Made by a program: the position numbers and the translations under genes. The notes below the pieces were generated by a model. That model was not told the DNA's origin and ran no database searches. It worked only from the letters and a program-made list of their open reading frames with translations. DNA of 64,000 nt, taken from NCBI GenBank assembly GCA_030263395.1, contig SZOW01000014.1, positions 1-64,000 on the forward strand, read 5' to 3'. Source of the stretch: QUBU01 sp014337915. GTDB lineage: Bacteria; Pseudomonadota; Gammaproteobacteria; Steroidobacterales; GCA-2729495. Below are positions 1-7,541 of this stretch, piece after piece (the first letter of the stretch is position 1; the number at the start of each line of letters is the position of its first letter).

Positions 1-872
1 GGCTGGAAAATCACTGCAGATTATGGGAATCCTGAACGACATGTACTCGAAGAACTTCGTCAGTTCCTTGTCGCGATAATGCGGCGTATCCGGAAAGAGG
101 GCCAAGCCCCAGCGCCACCCTCCCTCCAGGTACGCTTTTGTAATTTCGGAAAATGGCACGCCTTCCTCTGAAACCCGCAAATGCAAGCGAGATCGCGACT
201 CACCGGCTTCTGCCAGGATCTTGTCGCGCAAACCCGCATCACATCTGCCTACCAGATGCAGCTCGTAGTCCGGCAACAGGCGAAGCAGCCTTACATGGTT
301 CAGGGCACCGCGATCTTCCGACAGGCATCCCGTATAAAGGAGTTTCCGTCGATCCGACTTTGCTGCTACGGCCTGCACATCCTCTGTCAGGCCTGGACCA
401 GATAGCGCGGACGGATAATTGAGAACGGCGACACCGCTGGGAAATCTCCCGCGATAGGCGCGTTCCGCAATAACAATGGTGAGGCAACGATGACCCGCAT
501 CCACCGGGGCAGAGAACCCTTCTGTGGAATGGCGAGCAGGTTGTCCTCGTGGACATCGTAGATTACGCGGTGACCAATCAGGCGGAGCAGCAGACCAAAA
601 GGGACAAACTCGGGATCGTGAAAGTGCACGATCGCTCCCGGTCTCCTGGCGCACTCTATGAAGGCTTTCAGATTTCTCCCGATCCGAGCGGCGAAGCCTG
701 ATCCTGCCGGCAGGATCACGACCGGGCCGGGAATCGCTGCTGCATCATCCGTTCCAGCCTGGCAGACATACAGCACGTCATGCCGCCGGCTTCGCAGCCC
801 GGTAACAATCTTCTCGAATATCCGGTTGTCCCACCACGGGTGCACCGTGGTGACCTGAATGATCAGGCTCAT
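1..872 (-). pseudogene. GT4-like glycosyltransferase, frame-disrupted and running off the left edge
   Basis: The ATG at 872 overlaps the stop of the upstream amidotransferase gene by 4 bp. The first frame reads an N-terminal Rossmann domain with the motif HFHDPEF and then YDVHEDN, typical of GT-B family 4 glycosyltransferases, up to about position 481 (VIVAS). It then runs into a stop near 387. From 480 to 1 a different frame stays open and carries the matching C-terminal half: TIVIAERAYRGRFP, LLYTGCLSEDRG and, at the edge, KFFEYMSFRIPIICSDFPA. Relatives normally have some 20-25 residues between these two parts, so a short deletion that shifted the frame near 480 is the simplest reading. It would have added sugars to the lipid-linked repeat unit of the polysaccharide locus. 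A sequencing or assembly error is the alternative. Confidence 0.75.
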
Positions 873-2743
873 GCCGGCGCCGGCGATTGGGGCTGCCCTG
901 CCAATGGCTGCCAGTTCAACTCGCTCGATACGCTATGGAGCAGAATAAGCGCCATTACCTGTCGATGCGTCAGTTCGAGCGGATCAGCACCAGCCCTGAT
1001 CACGCTCCGCATGAACTCACTGTTTCGAATAGCCTCAACCCGCTTCTTGAGCAAGTCATTGGCCCAGACTGCGGATGGCGCCGGAAAGCCCAGCTTGGCC
1101 TTTCGCCACGCCACCTCTGGCAGTCCCTTGCTATCCAGATAGCGCCTGACGATGTGCTTGGTCCAGCCATTTCGAATCTTGTGGTGGCCTTCAAGGGAGA
1201 TGCCGAATTCCACGATTCTATGGTCCAGGAAAACAGGTCGACCCTCGATGCCGAATGCTGCGCTTATACGGTCATCAAAGCGTAACAGCCGTTGCAACTG
1301 AGGCCCACAGGTCTCCTGAATCGTGAGCTCGCGCTTGTCCTCAGGCAGCGAGTCCACCTGAATCCTGCTTGGTGCTTCCAGCAGCCAGGGCTGAAACAGG
1401 GCACTTGCACTGCGCCGATAGCGCCACTGCCGGAGCGACTTTCCGGAAAAGTACGCCAGGAATCCTAGCAACTCTGCAAAACCACGCCCGGAGTGCCTCG
1501 CGCACTGGATCAGTTCGTGCCACCCGCTGGGACGCCACAATCCACGGCTGCGGATGTGGGGGACGTAGTATCGCTCGTAGCCCAGGAACACTTCATCACC
1601 GCCCTGGCCATTGAGAAATACCTTGATGGCCGATTGCTCCCGAATAGCCTTGATGACCTGCCAGTTGACCAACTGCGAGAAGCTGGTATAGATCGTCTCA
1701 ATGTGACGGGAAAGCAGTCTCTCTTCCCGATCGAGATCGATCTCCTCGACATCGACCAGGATGTGATCCATGCCGGTTCGCCGGCAGACCGCGGCTGCCC
1801 ACCTGGTCTCGTCGAGCTGTGGTGAGTTCCGAAACCTGGATGTAAACGCCTTGACCGCTTCGTGCCTGTTGGAGCGAATCGCGGCCGCAATGGCAGAGCT
1901 ATCGACGCCGCCCGAGAGCGTCAGCGCCACCTCCACATCTGCCCGCAGACGCATCGACACGGCATCCTCCAGAAGCCAGGAAAACTCCTCGAGTGCCTGA
2001 CTGTCCGAACGCGGACGTAGTGGCGTTGCGCGTGGGCTCCAGTACTCCATCGTCACCCAGCGTCGCTCGCTCAGGTGACAAATACGCCACGTGGCCGGCG
2101 CCACCTCTTCGACGTTCTCGAACAAGGTTTGCGGTGAATTCGGCTGCATCTCATAGATCATCTGCTGCATAAGCGAATCCGGATCGACTCGCATCGGCTT
2201 GTCGCACGCGGTCAGAAGCGGTCGGATTTCCGAGCCGAACCCCGTGATCTGGTCGTCAATACACAGGTACAGCGGCTTGATACCGAATCTGTCCCTGCAC
2301 AGCGCCAGCACTGGGCCACCGTCGCGCGGACTCGGATCAAAAATTGCGAATGCCCAGAACCCATTGAAGTGACGAACGCAGTCCGTACCCCACCTGTCCC
2401 AGGCTGCAAGCAGTACCTCGGTATCCGACCGGGTGGAAAACGAGTATCCGTCGCCCTGTAGTTGCTGGCGAATCTCGAGCCAGTTGAAGATCTCGCCATT
2501 GTAGACAGCGACTCGACCCCTCGAATCGAGCATTGGCTGTCGGCCAGCAGACGACAGATCAAGCACAGACAGGCGCTGATGGCCCAAGGCCAGTATGCGC
2601 CCCCCGGGCAAGCCACCGATGACCCGTGTTCCCGTGTCGTCTGGCCCGCGATGCTTGATCGCACCGAGGCCTTCACCGAAGGTGGCTGCCAGGCGCGCCT
2701 GCCACATCCCTGTCGGGCCCAGAACCCCAAGTACTCCACACAC
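869..2743 (-). CDS. asnB: Asparagine synthase (glutamine-hydrolysing)-like amidotransferase of the polysaccharide locus
   Basis: A 624-residue class II amidotransferase. The start is GTG at 2743 because the second residue must be the catalytic Cys (MCGVLG) exposed after Met removal. Residues 2-215 form the Ntn glutaminase domain (HRGPDD, YNGEIFN, RDRFGIKPLY). The synthetase domain follows, with the ATP-pyrophosphatase loop LSGGVDSS near residue 275 and the downstream motif GQGGDEVFLGYERYY. The length fits AsnB. Copies inside exopolysaccharide clusters usually amidate a sugar carboxylate or another acid rather than supply bulk asparagine; that role is inferred from context. It lies 19 bp downstream of the barrel protein gene and overlaps the glycosyltransferase start, so it is part of a leftward operon. 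Confidence 0.88.
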   Translation of the reverse strand: MCGVLGVLGPTGMWQARLAATFGEGLGAIKHRGPDDTGTRVIGGLPGGRILALGHQRLSVLDLSSAGRQPMLDSRGRVAVYNGEIFNWLEIRQQLQGDGYSFSTRSDTEVLLAAWDRWGTDCVRHFNGFWAFAIFDPSPRDGGPVLALCRDRFGIKPLYLCIDDQITGFGSEIRPLLTACDKPMRVDPDSLMQQMIYEMQPNSPQTLFENVEEVAPATWRICHLSERRWVTMEYWSPRATPLRPRSDSQALEEFSWLLEDAVSMRLRADVEVALTLSGGVDSSAIAAAIRSNRHEAVKAFTSRFRNSPQLDETRWAAAVCRRTGMDHILVDVEEIDLDREERLLSRHIETIYTSFSQLVNWQVIKAIREQSAIKVFLNGQGGDEVFLGYERYYVPHIRSRGLWRPSGWHELIQCARHSGRGFAELLGFLAYFSGKSLRQWRYRRSASALFQPWLLEAPSRIQVDSLPEDKRELTIQETCGPQLQRLLRFDDRISAAFGIEGRPVFLDHRIVEFGISLEGHHKIRNGWTKHIVRRYLDSKGLPEVAWRKAKLGFPAPSAVWANDLLKKRVEAIRNSEFMRSVIRAGADPLELTHRQVMALILLHSVSSELNWQPLAGQPQSPAPA

Positions 2744-2762
2744 AGCTGCTATCTACACCACT

Positions 2763-3875
2763 TTAAATGACCGTGGACCCAGTGGTTCCAGCCCTGGACG
2801 CGTCAAGAAACAGCCCGAGTTCGTAGATCCGGGCCGTCAGCGTCAGCGGATCCTTCGTCGACTTTCCGCAGAACGCCCGGCTGCCGCTCCTGACACGGTG
2901 TAGCTGGTCATCAAATATGCGGCTCATGTCGGACCATCCCAGGGGAACATGCCCGCCGAATTCCTCGATCAGTATCGGCAACTCGAAACCGGGCGCATTG
3001 TATGGCCATCCGAATCTATTTCCCTCCAGGCGCCTGAGCCACTCGTTCGACAGGTAGGCAAGCGCGGACAGAAATCTATCCGAGCGCCAGAACGAGTGCC
3101 CGGGAAGGTATCGCCGAATCCTCGCAAACGGATGCAAGGTGTAATGGTGATAGCCAATCTCCAGCTCCTCTATCGCCTCTCGTGATCTTGCCTCCCGGAC
3201 CATGAAAAGACCCCGTAACAGGCGCTCTCGCGGTCCGCGCCCGCAGAAGAGATGATGAATCCTTCCATCGGCACGCACGTGGAACGCGCCCGCCTGGCAG
3301 GCATCCAGGAACCGCTCTACGTGCTCCAGGGCACCGAGCTCGGCTGCCGCAGCGGCAAACCATGCCTGATGGTCCAGTGTGGCATCGATATTGTAGTTGC
3401 CAGAATGAACGTCGAACCGGTGCCATGCGCCCTGCGTATCGTTGAACCGATGGCGCTTATAGAAGGCAGCGGCGAAATCAAGCGTATCGCCCATTCCCAG
3501 AATCTGTCCTGCCCGAACCAGGGCCTCGATGATCCACGCACTTCCAATCACGCCATTGCACCAGTCGTGACCGTCCTTTTGCCGCAGGATGAAGCCGCCA
3601 TTCACGAAATACGGACAGCTGGTCAGCACCCAGTTCGACAATGCCAATGCGGCCTCGCGAAAACCACGCCTTTCATCCAGCCGGTGACCTACTGCAAATG
3701 CCAGCAGCCAGTGACAGGAGTTTCGGACTGGTGACTCGAGGGCGAGATGGGGACCGTTATGGCCTGGGGCGCAGAAAGCCGAATCTTCTCCAATCTCAAT
3801 AAGGCACTGGAGACCTTCTTCGAGAAACTGAAGATAGGTGCTGGTCGCCAATGCGACAAATTCCTGTCTAGTCAC
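2763..3875 (-). CDS. (alpha/alpha)6-barrel-like protein of the polysaccharide locus, function unknown
   Basis: About 370 residues if it starts at the GTG at 3875, which overlaps the upstream flippase stop by 8 bp (GTGACTAG). A TTG at 3923 is a less likely start, and no clear Shine-Dalgarno is visible for either. The sequence is soluble and rich in Trp, His and paired helices (CNGVIGSAWIIEALVRAG, YNIDATLDHQAWFAAAAAELG, HYHYTLHPFARIRRY-type segments). This resembles the alpha/alpha-toroid folds of glycan epimerases, GH88-like hydrolases and lanthionine-cyclase-like proteins. No signal peptide is evident. Position between the flippase and the amidotransferase argues for a role in building or trimming the exopolysaccharide. 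I cannot assign the reaction. Confidence 0.7.
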   Translation of the reverse strand: MTRQEFVALATSTYLQFLEEGLQCLIEIGEDSAFCAPGHNGPHLALESPVRNSCHWLLAFAVGHRLDERRGFREAALALSNWVLTSCPYFVNGGFILRQKDGHDWCNGVIGSAWIIEALVRAGQILGMGDTLDFAAAFYKRHRFNDTQGAWHRFDVHSGNYNIDATLDHQAWFAAAAAELGALEHVERFLDACQAGAFHVRADGRIHHLFCGRGPRERLLRGLFMVREARSREAIEELEIGYHHYTLHPFARIRRYLPGHSFWRSDRFLSALAYLSNEWLRRLEGNRFGWPYNAPGFELPILIEEFGGHVPLGWSDMSRIFDDQLHRVRSGSRAFCGKSTKDPLTLTARIYELGLFLDASRAGTTGSTVI

Positions 3876-5163
3876 TTGTATTGCCCAGGCCAGAACGACG
3901 TACACGCAGGGTGATTGCGGCAATCACGGAAAAATCTATCAATGCAAAGAGGATCCTTATCCCGACAAGGATCCACAAGACCTCATGGATTCGCGTGACC
4001 CACCCCGCAATAACCGCCCCCCACAAACTTGCGATCATCGTCAACTGGCCAATATGCCAGGACAGCCGGTATCGGTTGAGATCCAGAAGAACCGCGGCAT
4101 CTTCGACGGTAGCCAGCACAAACACAAATATTTCGCCAAACAGCAGAATCGAAGCGTACTCGCCTGCCGTACGCCAATCTTCACCGAAAACCAGACTGAA
4201 AACCTCCGGGGCAAGCAGCGCCCCAAGCAGATAGGCTGGACACGCGATTCCGAAAGCCACCATCACGATACGCCAGTACAGATGGACAATGGCACCATGC
4301 TCCCTGCGCGCCGCGAATTCGCCGATCTGGTTACGAAATGCCGCACATACTGATTGCGCTAGCAGCGATGATGGAGCCGCGATAACCCGCTCGACCAGAC
4401 CAAAATACCCTGCAGCAACGGCACCCCCAACCGATGTAATCACTGGTGTGGGCATGCGGCCATAGCCCGTTTTCGCTGCGTTGGACAATGTCAGCACAAG
4501 CCCGACGTACCACTCCGCACGCGCGATCGTGCAGATCCGCTTCCAGCGCACCCGGAAGAAGCCACCCGGAACGGGCGGGCGACCCAGCTTCAGCCAGACC
4601 AACGCTGTAACCAGCAAGCCGGATGCCTGTGCCATCAGCAGGCCGTAACGCTGATACTCCGCGCCAAACAAGAACGCAGGGAGAATTGCTACCGTGGCCG
4701 TGACTACCGACGCGACAACCGTCCCTCGGGCGATCCACGAGAAGGCACCAAGGCGAATGAGCCATGCCCGCATGGCCTGCGTAAGGCTGATACCGGAGAC
4801 GGTCAGGAATAGCAGGAAGGCCAGGCTGGTCGTGGACAGGTCGGGTGGCAACACGAGCGTATGCGACAGCAGGAGGGCGATGAACACGAGCGAGAGAACC
4901 GCTGCAAAGGCAATGCCCCATGTACAGATAAGCTGAACCAGAAGCGCCGCCCGGCGGTCTGCTCCCTGCAGGATGACGCGATGCTCGAGTTGCCAGGTGG
5001 CCACGACCGCTGCCATCCAGGAAACAGCGGAAAACAGGGCAAAAATGCCGAACTCGCGTGGGCTGTAAATCCTGACCAGAAGCGGTAGTGCGGCAATTGA
5101 AATCAGCTGGGCGATCCCGGTGCCACCCGCTAGAACTACTGCCTTCCTGACCAGACCGGGCAT
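3868..5163 (-). CDS. wzx: Wzx-like polysaccharide flippase
   Basis: A 431-residue protein made almost entirely of hydrophobic helices, about 12 membrane segments, beginning at the ATG at 5163. The N-terminus (KAVVLAGGTGIAQLISIAA, then LLVRIYSPREFGIFALFSAV) is the characteristic opening of the MOP/PST oligosaccharide flippases. These proteins move the undecaprenyl-linked repeat unit across the inner membrane in Wzy-dependent systems. It is the first gene of the leftward operon and is divergent from the polymerase-like gene. The intergenic region of about 137 bp (if the polymerase starts at 5301) must hold promoters for both directions, though I could not pick convincing -10/-35 pairs. Confidence 0.86.
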   Translation of the reverse strand: MPGLVRKAVVLAGGTGIAQLISIAALPLLVRIYSPREFGIFALFSAVSWMAAVVATWQLEHRVILQGADRRAALLVQLICTWGIAFAAVLSLVFIALLLSHTLVLPPDLSTTSLAFLLFLTVSGISLTQAMRAWLIRLGAFSWIARGTVVASVVTATVAILPAFLFGAEYQRYGLLMAQASGLLVTALVWLKLGRPPVPGGFFRVRWKRICTIARAEWYVGLVLTLSNAAKTGYGRMPTPVITSVGGAVAAGYFGLVERVIAAPSSLLAQSVCAAFRNQIGEFAARREHGAIVHLYWRIVMVAFGIACPAYLLGALLAPEVFSLVFGEDWRTAGEYASILLFGEIFVFVLATVEDAAVLLDLNRYRLSWHIGQLTMIASLWGAVIAGWVTRIHEVLWILVGIRILFALIDFSVIAAITLRVRRSGLGNTSD

Positions 5164-5300
5164 ATCAGCAATTCATGGCCGGTGCGGCTTCTGCGGTTAT
5201 GCCGTACAGTTGGCACTTGACGGATGCAGGCAGGTCCGGCCCCACAGTCTTCAGGTTCTGCTTGTATCTCTTGGTCACGCTTCAGGACGGCGTATCGCTA

Positions 5301-6689
5301 ATGGCAACATGTGAATCGCCGGCTGCTTCCGGGCATAGCAGTTCGCAGGCGTCGCTTCTGCATGCTTACTGGCCGGACACCGCCAAATACCTCGTGCTAA
5401 CCGGGTATTTCCTCGTCCTCTCAGCAGCGTATTTCCTTGTCGGATCGCGCGGCCTGTTCAATCTGCAGATGTATGCATTCCAGTTTGATGTCGAGCGGTG
5501 CATTCTGGCTGTTGCCTTTCTATACCTTGTCGCTTTTGCCCTGCCGTCAAGGACGAACAAGGTATCCGATTATTTCCTCTGGCTGCATGCAGCCGTACCA
5601 ATTGTTCCAACGCTCGTCTTCTTTGCGTTTTCAGGCGGCAGCATTCCCTTCCTGGCCCTCGCTATCGGGGCGTTCATCGGCATCCGGTTGCTCACCCTGC
5701 CCGGCGCAATCCTGGCGATTCCTGGCGTCAGCACCTCATCTCCGGAGAGAGCGGTCTGGATCGGCATTTTCATACTGTATGTGCTGATCATTGCTGGCGG
5801 CGACTATTCTTCGATCGACTTTTCACCAGAGAACATCTACCTCAACCGGGCACAGATTGCCGAATCGCAATCAAGTTACTTCGAATATCTGCATACCAAC
5901 CTCGCGAAGGCGCTGCTCCCCTTTCTGCTCGTTTTCTACTATGCAAGGAGCAGATGGTTCCCGTTTCTCGCGACACTCATCTGCAGTCTTGGGGTGTTTC
6001 TCGTTTCCCAGCATCGCGCCGCCCTGTTCTTCCCCTTGCTGGCGCTGCTGTGCTTCGCGGCCACACGACGCAGCAAGCGCGCCGGCGGCGGAAACCTTGT
6101 TGCAATGCTTACCGTCGTGCTGACGATCGGCATGATCTTCACCTTGAGCGACATGACACTCCTGCTTGGAGACATCATCATCAGGCGGACCTTCATCGTT
6201 CCTGGTGCGCTGAACTTCGAATACTTCAGCTTCTTCAACAACAACCCCTTCACACTGTTTTCCGATTCAAAGCTCTCGTTCGGCCTCCTGCCGAGGGTCT
6301 ACCAGGAGCAGATCCCCTATCTCATCGGCTATCAGATTGGCCTGCCAGGCGCGCACGCGAATTCGAGCTATCTCGGCTCGGGATATCAGCAGGCTGGCGT
6401 AGTTGGTGTGTTGCTGTACGTCCTTGTGATTTCAGCCACCCTGCATGTGCTCGATGGCATCGGCAATCGGATGAGCAATCACTGCTTCGTCTTCGCCGTC
6501 TGCTCCCCGTCATTGTTCTGGCTGATTGACTCATCGGATCTGCCTAGCGTGTACCTTACACACGGCCTGATCCTGGCCACTGCCATCCTCTGGTACTGGG
6601 CAGGCTACTTGCGGCTTTATTTCGCCGGCCTGGACAGCACCAGCGATACGCCGAAAACCAGGCCGATCAACCCACCAGCCGCCAGGTAG
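5301..6689 (+). CDS. wzy: Wzy-like O-antigen/exopolysaccharide polymerase
   Basis: A 462-residue polytopic membrane protein with about 11-12 helices and a large polar segment around residues 300-370 (FGLLPRVYQEQIPYL, GAHANSSYLGSGYQQAG). That layout matches Wzy-type polymerases, which join lipid-linked repeat units on the periplasmic face. The ATG at 5301 is preferred, with GGACGG about 10 nt upstream. An in-frame start at 5175 would leave only 11 bp to the divergent flippase gene and would add a poorly hydrophobic leader. The 3' end overlaps the convergent wzz gene by 73 bp on the opposite strand. Wzy sequences diverge strongly, so the call rests on topology and neighbours. Confidence 0.75.
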   Translation: MATCESPAASGHSSSQASLLHAYWPDTAKYLVLTGYFLVLSAAYFLVGSRGLFNLQMYAFQFDVERCILAVAFLYLVAFALPSRTNKVSDYFLWLHAAVPIVPTLVFFAFSGGSIPFLALAIGAFIGIRLLTLPGAILAIPGVSTSSPERAVWIGIFILYVLIIAGGDYSSIDFSPENIYLNRAQIAESQSSYFEYLHTNLAKALLPFLLVFYYARSRWFPFLATLICSLGVFLVSQHRAALFFPLLALLCFAATRRSKRAGGGNLVAMLTVVLTIGMIFTLSDMTLLLGDIIIRRTFIVPGALNFEYFSFFNNNPFTLFSDSKLSFGLLPRVYQEQIPYLIGYQIGLPGAHANSSYLGSGYQQAGVVGVLLYVLVISATLHVLDGIGNRMSNHCFVFAVCSPSLFWLIDSSDLPSVYLTHGLILATAILWYWAGYLRLYFAGLDSTSDTPKTRPINPPAAR

Positions 6690-7465
6690 TAGCCGCGACG
6701 TGGTCGCGCAATGTCGTCGGGATCGGGCGGCAAGGCCCGGTCGACCACGCGGAATGCAAACTCTTCCGTCACCGTAGCCAGCATCCGGCGGTTCAGCTGT
6801 GCCTCGAGAAGCCGGGCCAGGTTAGCCCGGGTTTCCAGCTGCGTGGTCCTGGTCAATTCGGTTTCGAGATAGGCCACCGACTCGTCAGCGCTCTTGATGG
6901 CTCGGTCGCGCATCGTTCTGTTGAAGCTGGCCACGAAGTCATTCGCGATCGTCGCAGCCTCCGTCGGGTCGCGCCAGTCGATCGTCAGCCGGAACAACCC
7001 TGTCTTTTTGTCTGGAACGAGCGTACGGACATGCCTGTCAAATCTGATCGCTCCGGACGCCAGTGTCGGCGGTTCAGATGTCCCAGCCTTCCAGCGAGAC
7101 TGCTGGCTGTCCCATCGCTCGGGAAAGAGCTTCGGCAGAAGGCCGGCATCCTGGATGAACTTTTCTGAAAAGCTCCTGGACTGCATTACCGCAAGTGACT
7201 CTTCCGTATGCGAGTTCGCCCGGTCAAGCGAGAATCCCGCAAGTCCCGAGAGCGCACCAAGGGCGGGCATCAGCGCTCCGTCGAGGCGCCCGCCACTCTC
7301 CGCAGGAATCAGGACCACCGTCGCACGGTAGACCGGCGACACGAGAAAGGAGGCTGCGCCGAAAAGCAGGCTGAACAGTACGGCAGCGCCAAGAACCCAG
7401 TGCAGCCTGCGGAACAATAGCCGCAGAACTTCATCAAGCCTGATGACGTCATCGTCTATCATCAT
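6617..7465 (-). CDS. wzz: Wzz-like polysaccharide chain-length determinant
   Basis: A 282-residue inner-membrane protein with the standard Wzz plan: short cytoplasmic N-terminus (MMIDDDVIRLDEVLRLLFRR), first membrane helix about residues 22-42, a long periplasmic helical region, and a second helix at the C-terminus (GGLIGLVFGVSLVLS). The typical post-helix phrase SPVYRATVVLIP is present. There is no fused tyrosine kinase domain, unlike Wzc. It sets the modal chain length of Wzy products. It lies 76 bp downstream of the export-protein gene on the same strand, so the two are probably co-transcribed and supply the periplasmic/outer-membrane end of the pathway. Confidence 0.86.
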   Translation of the reverse strand: MMIDDDVIRLDEVLRLLFRRLHWVLGAAVLFSLLFGAASFLVSPVYRATVVLIPAESGGRLDGALMPALGALSGLAGFSLDRANSHTEESLAVMQSRSFSEKFIQDAGLLPKLFPERWDSQQSRWKAGTSEPPTLASGAIRFDRHVRTLVPDKKTGLFRLTIDWRDPTEAATIANDFVASFNRTMRDRAIKSADESVAYLETELTRTTQLETRANLARLLEAQLNRRMLATVTEEFAFRVVDRALPPDPDDIARPRRGYYLAAGGLIGLVFGVSLVLSRPAK

Positions 7466-7541
7466 GGGCGCCTGCCGGCCCTCGCACGGATACGAAAACC
7501 ACGTTGCAACGAACTGAACAAGCCAGCCTCTAAAAACTGCC

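Noticed and set aside
5175..5300. Upstream ATG at 5175 as the polymerase start
   Set aside because: It would leave 11 bp to the divergent flippase gene and adds a weakly hydrophobic, atypical leader; the ATG at 5301 has a better ribosome site.
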